DNA of 64,000 nucleotides. Origin: Pedobacter glucosidilyticus. Lineage in GTDB: Bacteria; Bacteroidota; Bacteroidia; Sphingobacteriales; Sphingobacteriaceae. This document shows positions 50,810-60,302 of the stretch, piece after piece. The translations under genes were made by a program, and so were the position numbers. Below the pieces are notes generated by a model. It did not search any database. It saw only the letters and a program-made list of their open reading frames with translations, and had not been told where the DNA came from. Within the stretch, counting starts at the first letter, position 1; every line of letters begins with the position of its first letter. The stretch is taken from positions 61,413 to 125,412 of the forward strand of contig NZ_DLHN01000035.1 of assembly GCF_002483235.1 (NCBI RefSeq), read 5' to 3'.

Positions 50810-53293
50810 TTATTTCTTTGATGAATGATGACTTGTAGTAATATCTTTTTTATCTCTTACATAGGTTTTAAGCCAGGTATCCATTTCCCATAAAGTATGT
50901 AAAACAGACTCTTTAGCTTTGTAGCTATGTGCTTCGGCAGGTAATAAAACCAATCTACTAGTAGCACCATGACCTTTAAGCGCACTATAAAATCTTTCAC
51001 TTTGCATTGGAAATGTTCCCGAGTTATCATCTGCTTCCCCATGAATCAATAACAAGGGTGTTTTAACCTTATCCGCATAAGAAAAAGGAGACATCTTATA
51101 ATAAACATCTGGATTTTCCCAATAGGTTCTTTCTTCTGCCTGGAAACCAAAAGGGGTAAGCGTTCTATTGTATGCGCCACTTCTGGCTATTCCGGCAGTA
51201 AAATAATTGGTGTGGGCAAGTAAATTTGCGGTCATGAAAGCTCCGTAAGAGTGTCCCCCTATAGCTATTCTTTTAGGGTCGGCAACACCTAAATCATTAA
51301 GCTTGCTAATAGCGGCAAAGGCATTGTCTTTCAGTTGTTCTATAAAAGTATCATTAGGTTGATCATTGCTTTCTCCTACTATAGGCATATCAACATTATC
51401 TAACACAGCAAAGCCTTGTGTAACCCAAAATACAGGAGAGGCCCAAGAGATACGAGTAAACTGATAAGGAGAGCCCTTAACCTGCCCAGCTGCTGCTACT
51501 GTTTTAAATTCACGAGGGTAAGCCCACATTAAAACGGGTAGTCTGCCTTTAGAAACATGATAATCTTTTGGTAAATATAAAGTAGCGTTTAGGTTTAAAC
51601 CATCGGCTCTTTTATAGCTTATGGGTCTTTTAATAATTCCAAAAAGTTCGGGGTTTGGGTTTGGGAAGAAAGTTAATTGTGTTTGGTTTTTTCTATTTAA
51701 GTCTATATGATAGTAATTGGTTGGTTCTATGTTAGATTCTCTACTGATTAAAAGTTTGTTTTGATTTGTAAAATAAATAGGTTTTTCATAGAAAGGAGCT
51801 TTAGACCTAAAAAGCGTATCTGTAATTTTAGTTTTAACATTAAATTTCAATAAGAAAGGTCTGTTACCTAATCCAGAAGCTCCTTCTGATATAGAAAAGA
51901 TGTTGATGTTGCTAGGGTCTGTAAGCCTTTTAACGGAGTTATATTCTAATAATAATACGTTCTTGTTAAACTCATTTTTAACAGTTACAAATTGGCCCGG
52001 GTCGCTATAAGCATCCTCATAATACCTATCCCAAAGGTTTACACGGTAGCTTAGGTTTCCTGGTTTAATAAAAACACGACGCTCGGCTCTGGTTTTCCAC
52101 CATCTTTCTGTAATAATAGCAATTTGGTCATCGCCCCACATAATATCATTAAATCTTAGATAACAAGACGCAAGTTTTACAGGTTTATCATTAACCATTA
52201 AATTTTGCATGTACACGATATCTCTGATAGAAACCCTTTCCGACGGATCTCCTAAGTCTTGCGCTTCTACCCAAATGTAGGTTTGAGGCTTATCTGCTCG
52301 CCATTGAAATTCTCTAGGACCTTTGATTACCGCATCAAATCCATTAGGTAGCTTATCTGCCAAAGGTACCTGAGCAAGTTTTTTTATGAGCTTACCATAT
52401 TTATCAAAAATTTCTACATCATAAGGAAATCTGCTAACAGGTACATGATAGGAGTAAGGTTTGGTAACTGTCCAAATCATCACCATATTACCATCAGGAG
52501 AGAAGCTAAAGTTTTTATAAATACCTGGTCTGTTAAAGTTAACAGCTTGCCCATTTAGATAAACCATTTTTATCTGAGAAGTTAAATGGTGATCAAAAAG
52601 CAGCTCGTCGTATTGGTTTTTGAGTAAATCCTGATAGGTTCTGGCAGGGGATTTTTCTCCTAAATTTTCAGTAATGATAGGCCCATCTGGTATAAAGCTT
52701 TGTTGCGGAAGTGGTTTACGATAATCAACCTGAAACTTTGCTAAAATGGCATTTCCGTCTGGTGTCCATTCTAATAATTTGCCGTAGGTATCATTTAAAG
52801 AGAAGTTGGTTAATCTTTGTGCTATTCCGGTGCTGGTAGATGCCACCCAAAGTTGAATTTCGTTATCCAAAAACACAGCAAATGCCAACTGATTTTCTGT
52901 AGGTGAGAAGGTTAAATGACCAACTTTTGCATCTTTTGGGATGCCAGAAAGCACTACTTCTTTAGAAGAATCAATTTTTTTTATGGTAACGGATGAATAT
53001 TTAGCCGTTCCGTTACTGCTGCTATTAGCCGCATGGATGCGTAAACCTGCTAGTTTTAATAAAGGTTGAGAGATTTCTTTAATAGAGGGATAGCCAGGTT
53101 CTTGTAAAATAGCCAAGTAATTACCTTTACCGCTAATGAGTACATTTCTATTAACCGTGTTTTCGATGATACTGGCTAGCTCTTTTGGTGGTGTTTGATA
53201 ACCTTTTAACTCCTGAGCGGATACTTTAAAAGCAAATAAAGCCGGCATAAGATATACGCCGGCTAATAGTTTTTTGTTCAATTTTAAAATCAT
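50810..53293 (-). CDS. S9-family peptidase (glutamyl endopeptidase/prolyl oligopeptidase-like)
   Basis: An 827-residue exported serine peptidase with a signal peptide (about 1-26), an N-terminal beta-propeller (about 60-540; strands such as HLTFSPTENQLAFAVF) and an alpha/beta-hydrolase domain. The catalytic Ser682 lies in GGHSYGAFM, Asp near 755 in HGEADDNSG, and His789 in AEAHSY. It resembles the glutamyl endopeptidase group (S9D). The start shares one base with the upstream M42 peptidase stop (TAATG), so the two are coupled. Likely periplasmic. Confidence 0.93.
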   Translation of the reverse strand: MILKLNKKLLAGVYLMPALFAFKVSAQELKGYQTPPKELASIIENTVNRNVLISGKGNYLAILQEPGYPSIKEISQPLLKLAGLRIHAANSSSNGTAKYSSVTIKKIDSSKEVVLSGIPKDAKVGHLTFSPTENQLAFAVFLDNEIQLWVASTSTGIAQRLTNFSLNDTYGKLLEWTPDGNAILAKFQVDYRKPLPQQSFIPDGPIITENLGEKSPARTYQDLLKNQYDELLFDHHLTSQIKMVYLNGQAVNFNRPGIYKNFSFSPDGNMVMIWTVTKPYSYHVPVSRFPYDVEIFDKYGKLIKKLAQVPLADKLPNGFDAVIKGPREFQWRADKPQTYIWVEAQDLGDPSERVSIRDIVYMQNLMVNDKPVKLASCYLRFNDIMWGDDQIAIITERWWKTRAERRVFIKPGNLSYRVNLWDRYYEDAYSDPGQFVTVKNEFNKNVLLLEYNSVKRLTDPSNINIFSISEGASGLGNRPFLLKFNVKTKITDTLFRSKAPFYEKPIYFTNQNKLLISRESNIEPTNYYHIDLNRKNQTQLTFFPNPNPELFGIIKRPISYKRADGLNLNATLYLPKDYHVSKGRLPVLMWAYPREFKTVAAAGQVKGSPYQFTRISWASPVFWVTQGFAVLDNVDMPIVGESNDQPNDTFIEQLKDNAFAAISKLNDLGVADPKRIAIGGHSYGAFMTANLLAHTNYFTAGIARSGAYNRTLTPFGFQAEERTYWENPDVYYKMSPFSYADKVKTPLLLIHGEADDNSGTFPMQSERFYSALKGHGATSRLVLLPAEAHSYKAKESVLHTLWEMDTWLKTYVRDKKDITTSHHSSKK

Positions 53294-54402
53294 TACTTGA
53301 TGTATCTGAAATCTTGGTTCTTCTTAATATTTAACAACGAATGATAGATGAGTTTAATTACATTGTCAACATCTTCTTTGTGAACCATTTCTACAGTAGT
53401 ATGCATATACCTTAGAGGTAAAGAAATTAAGGCTGATACTACACCATCATTAGAGTAAGCAAAAGCATCAGTATCTGTACCTGTAGAGCGTGATGAGGCT
53501 TGCCTTTGAAAAGGAATTTCGTTTTTAATGGCGCTATCAATAAGCAGTTTGTTAAGATTATTATGTACGGCTGGGGCATAAGATATTACGGGGCCTTTAC
53601 CACAAGATAAATCTCCTTGTGTAATTTTACTAATCATAGGAGTGGTAGTATCATGGGTAACATCGGTAATAATGGCTACATCAGGTTTTATTTTGTGAGC
53701 TATCATTTCTGCACCTCTTAAACCAATTTCTTCCTGTACAGCATTCACAATGTAAAGCCCAAAAGGTAATTTGGTTTTGTTCTCATATAAAAGTCTTGCC
53801 ACCTCAGCAATCATGAAACCACCTACACGGTTATCCAATGCTCTTCCTACATAATAACGGTCGTTAAGTACCATAAACTCATCTTCGTAAGTAATTACGC
53901 AGCCCACATGGATACCTAATTTTTCTACTTCTTCTTTTGTGGTACAGCCGCAATCAAGGAAAATGTTTTTTAGTTGAGGCGTTTCTTCTTTCTCGCCACC
54001 ATGACGAGTATGTATTGCTGGCCATCCAAAAACAGCTTTTACAATTCCTTTTTCTGTATGGATGTTTACCCTTTTAGACGGGGCAATTTGATGGTCTGAA
54101 CCACCATTTCTGATAACATAAATCAACCCATCGCTGGTAATGTAATTTACAAACCAAGAAATCTCATCGGCATGAGCCTCAATTACAACTTTATAGTCTG
54201 CTTTAGGATTAATAACTGCTACAGCTGTACCATAATTATCTACATAATGCTCATCTATATAAGGTTTAATATAATCTAACCATATTTTTTGTCCTTCCCA
54301 CTCAAAACCTGTTGGCGATGGGTTATTGATATATTGTTCTAAAAACGCTAGTGATTTTTTATTTACTACTTCTGCTTTCTTCTGCTCTTTTTTCTTTGCC
54401 AT
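53293..54402 (-). CDS. M42-family aminopeptidase
   Basis: A 369-residue cytoplasmic di-zinc aminopeptidase (no signal peptide). Metal and catalytic motifs: EAHADEISWFV (His, Asp), GRALDNRVGGF (bridging Asp), VQEEIGLRGA (Glu-Glu), VAIITDVTHD (Asp) and RYMHTTVEMV (His). M42 enzymes (glutamyl aminopeptidase, TET) form large hollow assemblies. It is coupled to the exported S9 peptidase. Extra N-terminal Lys-rich residues (MAKKKEQKKAE) precede the fold. Confidence 0.93.
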   Translation of the reverse strand: MAKKKEQKKAEVVNKKSLAFLEQYINNPSPTGFEWEGQKIWLDYIKPYIDEHYVDNYGTAVAVINPKADYKVVIEAHADEISWFVNYITSDGLIYVIRNGGSDHQIAPSKRVNIHTEKGIVKAVFGWPAIHTRHGGEKEETPQLKNIFLDCGCTTKEEVEKLGIHVGCVITYEDEFMVLNDRYYVGRALDNRVGGFMIAEVARLLYENKTKLPFGLYIVNAVQEEIGLRGAEMIAHKIKPDVAIITDVTHDTTTPMISKITQGDLSCGKGPVISYAPAVHNNLNKLLIDSAIKNEIPFQRQASSRSTGTDTDAFAYSNDGVVSALISLPLRYMHTTVEMVHKEDVDNVIKLIYHSLLNIKKNQDFRYIK

Positions 54403-54453
54403 ATTGATATAAAAAATGTTTAAAGCAAATATATTGGTATTTACTTATTTGTC

Positions 54454-54873
54454 TTAGCTTAATCTTTTTTCCATGATGATATAATCAATGCCTTTTCTGG
54501 TAAAGGCTTCTTCGGTTTCTGTAAAACCAAACTGTTTATAAAAACTGATAGCACTTAATCTTGCATTGCACCAGATTAAAGTTTTACCTTGGCTCTTTGC
54601 CAAATCTATCGTAAAGTTCATGAGTGCTTTCCCAAAACCTTTCCCTTGGTACTCTTTTAAGGTTGCAAATTTTCTAAACTGTACAGATGAACCTTTGTCA
54701 AAAACAGATAGTATAGCAACCAGTTTATTATCCGTGAAAACGCCAAAATGTAGCCCGTAATAATCTTCTTTTAGTTTAATATCTGATATAGGACTACCCG
54801 GATAAAGTTCTTTTTGTCTGATGTCCCAAGTAAGCTCTGGGGTGATTTGTTCTATGGTAAAATTTGGAGTCAT
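54454..54873 (-). CDS. GNAT-family N-acetyltransferase
   Basis: A 139-residue acetyltransferase. The acetyl-CoA loop is EYQGKGFGKALMNFTID (Q-x-x-G-x-G/A), about residues 72-88, and the C-terminal FYKQFGFTETEE completes the fold. Substrate cannot be told. It has its own short gaps on both sides. Confidence 0.9.
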   Translation of the reverse strand: MTPNFTIEQITPELTWDIRQKELYPGSPISDIKLKEDYYGLHFGVFTDNKLVAILSVFDKGSSVQFRKFATLKEYQGKGFGKALMNFTIDLAKSQGKTLIWCNARLSAISFYKQFGFTETEEAFTRKGIDYIIMEKRLS

Positions 54874-54912
54874 AAATTTTCAACTTTAAATATCTACATA
54901 AATTTAAATTAT

Positions 54913-56454
54913 TTATAGCGGGATGTTACCGTGTTTTTTACGTGGCTTTTGTACCACTTTATTTGTTAACATTTTAAAAGCTTTTATCAGTTTTGTTCTG
55001 GTTTCAGCGGGCTCTATCACTTCATCAATAAAACCTCTTTCTGCTGCCCGGTAAGGGTTGGCAAATAAATCAGAATATTCTTTTTCTTTCTCCAACCATT
55101 TTTCCTGAGGGTTTTCTGCCGTACTGATTTCTTTTTTAAAGATAATCTCTGCTGCTCCTTTAGCACCCATAACAGCAATTTCTGCACTAGGCCAAGCAAA
55201 ATTCATATCAGCACCAATATGTTTAGAGTTCATCACATCGTAAGCACCACCATAAGCTTTTCTTACAATAACAGTTATACGCGGAACAGTAGCCTCGCTA
55301 AAAGCGAATAATAATTTAGCACCATTGGTGATGATGGCATTCCATTCTTGGTCTGTGCCGGGTAAAAAGCCTGGGACATCCTCAAAAACCAAAAGTGGGA
55401 TGTTAAAACAATCGCAGAAGCGAACAAAACGAGCTGCTTTTTTTGATGAATTGATATCTAAAACACCCGCAAGAAACGCTGGTTGATTAGCAATGATACC
55501 TATACTTTTTCCAGCAAGTCTTGCAAAGCCAACAACAATATTTTCTGCATATTCTTTATGAACTTCTAAAAAAGATTGTTCATCGGTCACCTCCTCTATA
55601 ATACTTCTGATATCATAAGGCTGATGGATGTTTTCTGGAAGTATGGTATTGAGTTTCTCTCTTCTTTCGTCCCCAGCTTGATAATCTAAGGAAGGTGCAA
55701 CTTCTTCGCAGTTTTGAGGGATATAAGAAAGAACTTTTTTGAGATGCTGGATAGCCTCAATCTCATTGGCGCAAGCAAAATGGGTAACGCCAGATTTTGT
55801 TGCATGCGTTTGGGCACCACCCAATTCTTCCGAGCTTACCTCTTCATGGGTAACTGTTTTTACCACATTGGGTCCAGTTACAAACATATAAGAGGTGTTT
55901 TCTACCATAAAAATAAAATCTGTAATGGCCGGAGAGTACACCGCCCCACCCGCACAAGGCCCCATAATGGCAGATAATTGTGGAATAACACCAGAGGCTA
56001 GGGTATTTCGGTAAAAAATATCGGCATAGCCACCTAAAGAAACTACGCCTTCCTGTATTCTAGCTCCTCCAGAATCGTTTAACCCAATAATGGGTGCTCC
56101 GTTTTGCATTGCTAAATCCATAATTCTACAGATTTTTTCGGCATGTGTTTCAGATAAAGAGCCTCCAAATACGGTGAAATCCTGAGCGTAAACATAAACT
56201 AAGCGATTGTTGATAGTGCCATAACCTGTCACCACACCATCGCCAAGGTACTGCTCTTTATCCATTCCAAAATCAGTAGAACGGTGGGTTACCAGCATGC
56301 CAATTTCTTCAAAAGAGTTTTCGTCTAGTAAAAAATGTAACCTTTCTCTAGCCGTTAATTTTCCTTTTTTATGCTGTGCAGTAATTCTATCCTTACCGCC
56401 ACCGTTTAGCGCTTCAGCTTTTTTATGGTTTAGAAAATCTAATTTTTTATTCAC
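54913..56454 (-). CDS. Acyl-CoA carboxylase beta (carboxyltransferase) subunit
   Basis: A 513-residue biotin-dependent carboxyltransferase, propionyl- or methylmalonyl-type. Motifs include AQHKKGKLTARERLHFLLDE, GGARIQEGVVSLGGY for acyl-CoA binding, FEDVPGFLPGTDQE and RKAYGGAYDVMNSKHIGADM. The open frame has no ATG at its head: TTG 56478 and GTG 56454 are the options. GTG gives MNKKLDFLNHKKAE, as in homologues, so it is chosen. The biotin carboxylase and carrier subunits are not in this window. Confidence 0.9.
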   Translation of the reverse strand: MNKKLDFLNHKKAEALNGGGKDRITAQHKKGKLTARERLHFLLDENSFEEIGMLVTHRSTDFGMDKEQYLGDGVVTGYGTINNRLVYVYAQDFTVFGGSLSETHAEKICRIMDLAMQNGAPIIGLNDSGGARIQEGVVSLGGYADIFYRNTLASGVIPQLSAIMGPCAGGAVYSPAITDFIFMVENTSYMFVTGPNVVKTVTHEEVSSEELGGAQTHATKSGVTHFACANEIEAIQHLKKVLSYIPQNCEEVAPSLDYQAGDERREKLNTILPENIHQPYDIRSIIEEVTDEQSFLEVHKEYAENIVVGFARLAGKSIGIIANQPAFLAGVLDINSSKKAARFVRFCDCFNIPLLVFEDVPGFLPGTDQEWNAIITNGAKLLFAFSEATVPRITVIVRKAYGGAYDVMNSKHIGADMNFAWPSAEIAVMGAKGAAEIIFKKEISTAENPQEKWLEKEKEYSDLFANPYRAAERGFIDEVIEPAETRTKLIKAFKMLTNKVVQKPRKKHGNIPL

Positions 56455-56639
56455 TTGAGCTGTATTTACGATTAGCAATCAATGTATAAATTTTTACGTT
56501 AATACTTGCGATATAAAGAGCTAAATTTATATTTGTAGCGTTATCTATCATAAGCTTTACAATTTATTGATTTTGTAACAGTAAAAAAAGTTTAATTTGC
56601 AACCATTATCAAACGTAAATGTTTGATTTTTAATATTAA

Positions 56640-56987
56640 ATGAAAAGGGCATTACAACTTAATTTAATTAGTGCGTTATTCTTGTTCATCTTTGCAGTGA
56701 AGATGGGGATATCTGTTGCGCCCTTAATTTATAGTATTGATAAAGAAACTGTAAATGCCGCTATCCTACAACTAGAATTAGAAACGCACTCCAAAGATCA
56801 TCATGCCGATCATTCAAAAGATATTGGTAAACTTTTAAAATATGGGTCTGAGCTAAATTATATTTACGAGTTTTGCTTAAATCCTATACCTACAAATGCC
56901 AATTTAAAATACTTTGTAAAGCCTAGAAATTATATCAACTCTTTTTTTCCTTCTGTACTAACCCCGCCTCCCAACCATTTGATTTAA
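56640..56987 (+). CDS. Small exported/membrane protein upstream of SulP
   Basis: A 115-residue protein I do not recognise by name. One N-terminal hydrophobic helix (about 8-30), then a His/Asp/Lys patch (HSKDHHADHSKD, residues 50-61), a hydrophobic stretch, and a proline end FFPSVLTPPPNHLI. It lies 85 bases before the SulP transporter on the same strand. A metal- or pH-linked role is suggested only by the histidines. A smaller look-alike precedes the outer-membrane gene at 60303. Confidence 0.6.
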   Translation: MKRALQLNLISALFLFIFAVKMGISVAPLIYSIDKETVNAAILQLELETHSKDHHADHSKDIGKLLKYGSELNYIYEFCLNPIPTNANLKYFVKPRNYINSFFPSVLTPPPNHLI

Positions 56988-57072
56988 AATTTTTTATACG
57001 TATATTGATGATAATCAGTATATAAGGGGGATATTCAAAACAAAAAAATAACAACATTTATTTAAAATTTTT

Positions 57073-58737
57073 ATGGAAAAAGATCATAAATCTTTATTTC
57101 CGGGGTTTAATGCGGTTAAATACTTTAATCCGCAAACGCTAAAAAAAGACTTACCTTCTAGTATCGTGGTTTTTTTAGTGGCTTTACCTTTATGTTTAGG
57201 CATTGCATTAGCTTCTGGGGCACCTTTATTTGCCGGTTTATTAACGGGTATTATAGGAGGTATTGTTGTAGCAAGTTTTAGTGGGTCGCAACTAAGTGTT
57301 AGCGGGCCTGCTGCTGGTTTAACTGTAATTGTTTTAAATGCAATTACACAGTTAGGAAGCTATGACGTTTTTATTCTTGCAGTTTTAATTGCAGGTATAA
57401 TTCAAATTATTTTAGGAATTGCAAAAGCAGGCACTATTGGTAATTATTTTCCATCGGCTGTTATAGAGGGGATGCTTGCAGCCATTGGTATCATCTTAAT
57501 TTTAAAACAATTGCCGCATGCCTTAGGCTATGATAAAAGCTACGAAGGCGAAGAGTCTTTTAAACAAGTAAACGATGATAACACCTTTACTGCTATTATC
57601 ACCGCAGTAGAAAACATGCAGCTAGGGGCTGTTATTATTGCTGTACTTTCTTTGGCAATTTTAATCTTGTGGCCAAAAATTAAACAAGTTGCAGCTGTTC
57701 CGGCCGCTTTAGTGGTGGTGTTAACAGGTATAGGTTTAACAATGGCTTTCCAGGGCACAGGTTTGGCTCTTACAAACGAGCACATGGTACAAATACCTAT
57801 GGTGGCTAGTTTTACAGAGTTTCAGAATTTATTCTTGTTTCCGGATTTTAGTGCTATTACCAATCCTAAAGTTTGGACAGTTGCGGTAACCATAGCTATT
57901 GTGGCTTCTTTAGAGACTTTATTAAGTTTAGAGGCTATTGATAAAATAGACCCACAGAAACGTGTTTCTCCAACCAATAGAGAGTTGGTTGCACAAGGGG
58001 TAGGTAATACAGTAAGTGGTTTATTAGGTGGTTTACCTATGACTTCTGTTATCGTAAGGTCATCGGCAAATGTTAATTCTGGTGCCAGAACTAAAATGTC
58101 GGCAGTTTTTCATGGTTTATGGTTGTTAACCGCTTTATTAGTTATTCCGGGGCTCATCAACCAGATTCCTTTAGCTGCTTTAGCTGCTATTTTATTATTT
58201 ACAGGTTATAAGCTTGCTAATGCTACATTATTTTCTAAAATGTGGCGACATGGTAAAAATCAGTTTATTCCTTTTATAGTTACTGTACTTGCAGTTGTAT
58301 TTACAGATTTGCTTACAGGTGTTGCTGTTGGTATGTTAATAGGTGTTTTCTATTTATTAAGAGCCAACATGAGAAATCCTTATTTCTACAAACTAGAGAA
58401 AGATGGCAAACAAAAAACACTTCGTTTAAAACTCTCAGAAGAGGTGTCTTTCTTAAACAAAGGTGCTATTTTATACACTTTAACCCATATCCCTAAAGGT
58501 GCTAAAGTTGTTATTGATGGCACAAATTCTAAGTATATAGATAGAGATGTTTTAGAAATTATTGAGAATTTTCATGAGCATGCGTACGCCAAGCAAATAG
58601 ACGTAGAGCTGGTTAATATTCATCCTAAATACGAGCTTCCTAAGCTTCAGGATTTAATTATACAAGCAGACGATATTGCGGAAATTGTAGATACACATCA
58701 AATAGCTAAAGAAAAGGAATTACAAAAAAATAACTAA
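57073..58737 (+). CDS. SulP-family inorganic anion transporter with STAS domain
   Basis: A 554-residue membrane protein. DLPSSIVVFLVALPLCLGIALASGAP and SVSGPAAGLTVIVLNAI are SulP signatures; about 10-12 helices follow, and residues about 440-540 form a cytoplasmic STAS domain (VVIDGTNSKYIDRDVLEII). SulP proteins carry sulfate, bicarbonate or chloride. The beta-carbonic anhydrase nine bases downstream makes bicarbonate the favoured substrate (BicA-like), by inference. Confidence 0.93.
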   Translation: MEKDHKSLFPGFNAVKYFNPQTLKKDLPSSIVVFLVALPLCLGIALASGAPLFAGLLTGIIGGIVVASFSGSQLSVSGPAAGLTVIVLNAITQLGSYDVFILAVLIAGIIQIILGIAKAGTIGNYFPSAVIEGMLAAIGIILILKQLPHALGYDKSYEGEESFKQVNDDNTFTAIITAVENMQLGAVIIAVLSLAILILWPKIKQVAAVPAALVVVLTGIGLTMAFQGTGLALTNEHMVQIPMVASFTEFQNLFLFPDFSAITNPKVWTVAVTIAIVASLETLLSLEAIDKIDPQKRVSPTNRELVAQGVGNTVSGLLGGLPMTSVIVRSSANVNSGARTKMSAVFHGLWLLTALLVIPGLINQIPLAALAAILLFTGYKLANATLFSKMWRHGKNQFIPFIVTVLAVVFTDLLTGVAVGMLIGVFYLLRANMRNPYFYKLEKDGKQKTLRLKLSEEVSFLNKGAILYTLTHIPKGAKVVIDGTNSKYIDRDVLEIIENFHEHAYAKQIDVELVNIHPKYELPKLQDLIIQADDIAEIVDTHQIAKEKELQKNN

Positions 58738-58746
58738 TTAAAAATC

Positions 58747-59391
58747 ATGATAGATACCAAGCATATAACATACGAGTCTTTAATAGAAGGCAATAAAGAA
58801 TGGGTGGCCGAAACTTTGAAACAAGATCCAGATTATTTTAATAGGTTATCATCCGGACAAAAGCCACCAGTTTTATGGATAGGTTGTGCAGATAGCCGTG
58901 TGCCAGCTAACCAGATAACCAATACTTTACCAGGCGAAATTTTTGTACACAGAAATATTGCTAACGTTATTGTACATAACGATATGAATATGTTATCAGT
59001 ATTAGATTATGCTGTTAATGTTTTAAAAGTAGAGCATGTAATTATTGCCGGACATTATGGTTGTGGGGGTGTTGCTGCCGCCATGACAGATAAGCAATAC
59101 GGTTTAATAGATAACTGGTTGCGCAATATTAAAGATGTTTACCGTTTACACAAAGCCGAAGTTGATGCCATTGAGGATCAAGAAGAAAAAGTAAGAAAAA
59201 TGGTACATTTAAATGTGATAGAAGGTGTAAATAAACTTTGCGGAACTTCTATCATTCAGAATGCCTGGGCTCGCGGACAAGAGCTGGAAGTGCATGGCTG
59301 GGTGATTGATATCGAGACAGGTTTCATCAAAGATTTAGAAGTAACTTGTAATAGTAATGATGATTTCGATCACATCTTTAAATTAGCCTAA
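58747..59391 (+). CDS. Beta-class carbonic anhydrase
   Basis: A 214-residue zinc enzyme that interconverts CO2 and bicarbonate. Predicted ligands are Cys47, Asp49-Arg51 pair (GCADSR), His103 and Cys106 (GHYGCGG). No signal peptide, so cytoplasmic. It sits directly after the SulP transporter; together they fit bicarbonate uptake and conversion. Confidence 0.95.
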   Translation: MIDTKHITYESLIEGNKEWVAETLKQDPDYFNRLSSGQKPPVLWIGCADSRVPANQITNTLPGEIFVHRNIANVIVHNDMNMLSVLDYAVNVLKVEHVIIAGHYGCGGVAAAMTDKQYGLIDNWLRNIKDVYRLHKAEVDAIEDQEEKVRKMVHLNVIEGVNKLCGTSIIQNAWARGQELEVHGWVIDIETGFIKDLEVTCNSNDDFDHIFKLA

Positions 59392-59409
59392 TTAGAATTA
59401 AATATCAAT

Positions 59410-59839
59410 GAGGTTGTCTTAAAAATCATATTTGTCATATTGAGGGTTAATATATTTCATAGAAATCAATATGAAATGACGTGTTTAAGTAGTTCGATAG
59501 TCTTGCCCAAGCATTAACGACCGTTTACGCCCAATTCCGCCTTGGCGGTTGCGGTTTCTACAGGATTAGCCGTAGTAGAACCTTTAGAAGCAAGCGGCGC
59601 AGCGGAGAGTTTTTGGGTACTTTTTGCGGAAAAAAGTACCTTGACATGGCCGGTCAAGAGGCCGGAAAGCTAGTGGGTGAATGCTTGATTTTTAAACATT
59701 TATAAATAGCGTCAATGGTAGACTTTTATTGTCATCCTCAGCGGAGCCGAAAGAAATGTCATCCTGAGCGGAGTCGAAGGATAAGTAAAGGCTTCGACTC
59801 CGCTCAGCCTGACACAAAATGATGATTTGAGACAGCCTC
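59410..59839. mobile_element. MITE-like repeat, copy B, with internal insertion
   Basis: Left end GAGGTTGTCTTAAAAATCAT and right end (other strand) GAGGCTGTCTCAAATCAT mirror those of copy A at 1639-1765. The hairpin TGTCATCCTGAGCGGAGTCG...CAGCCTGACA (59757-59814) is also shared, with a duplicated left arm at 59730-59753. Copy B is 430 bases because about 290 GC-richer bases are inserted in its left half. It lies between the carbonic anhydrase and the next small gene. Confidence 0.7.
59529..59672. repeat. GC-rich hairpin repeat inside MITE copy B
   Basis: Contains three hairpins: CCGCC-TTGG-CGG near the start, GGGTACTTTTT-GCGG-AAAAAAGTACC, and GGCCGGTCAAGAGGCC at the end. Its composition is unlike the surrounding DNA. 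Similar sequences are dispersed in Bacteroidetes intergenic regions, by my recollection; no second copy is in this window. Confidence 0.5.
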
Positions 59840-59853
59840 ATTATTCTTGTAAA

Positions 59854-60264
59854 ATGAAAAAGCTTAGGTCTTTTAAATTTAGCAGCTTCATATTTTACAT
59901 CATCGCAGCTATTGTGTTTAACTTTAGCTATGATACTCCTGATACGCTTCATACCAAGCGCTTTACCAATTTGGGTTATCAAGATAATCTCCAAATAAAT
60001 GATTATGAATCTTACTATGAATTTTTTTCAGAGTTTATATTAGGTTTAGATCATCATATAGAAGAGCAACAAGAAGCAGAACAAGAACAAACCCTTGTTA
60101 AATTAAAGTTGTATATCACACCATTTACAACGCTCCAGCTTTTTAATATCCCGATGTTTTTATCTGATTTGATTGATTTTAACATCCAAAAGTTACCCAA
60201 AGGTAAATTGCCCTCCATATTTCTTCCGCCAGAACTATCATTCCTCTTTGCAATAACTCTGTAA
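59854..60264 (+). CDS. Small exported/membrane protein
   Basis: A 136-residue protein starting MKKLRSFKFSSFIFYIIAAI (a hydrophobic lead). A charged middle has LDHHIEEQQEAEQEQ, followed by a hydrophobic, proline-bearing end (LPSIFLPPELSFLFAITL). Its form resembles the protein at 56640, though I do not claim homology. A longer frame to 59827 begins with TTG inside the MITE end and is unlikely. It lies 38 bases before the HAEPLYID gene. Confidence 0.55.
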   Translation: MKKLRSFKFSSFIFYIIAAIVFNFSYDTPDTLHTKRFTNLGYQDNLQINDYESYYEFFSEFILGLDHHIEEQQEAEQEQTLVKLKLYITPFTTLQLFNIPMFLSDLIDFNIQKLPKGKLPSIFLPPELSFLFAITL

Positions 60265-60302
60265 AAAGAAATTTTTTAAAATTATTTTAATAAAAAAGAC
60301 TG

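Noticed and set aside
56640..56987. Idea that the small protein is a Cus/heavy-metal efflux periplasmic factor
   Set aside because: Histidines alone are too weak; the neighbours are a SulP transporter and a carbonic anhydrase, not a metal pump.
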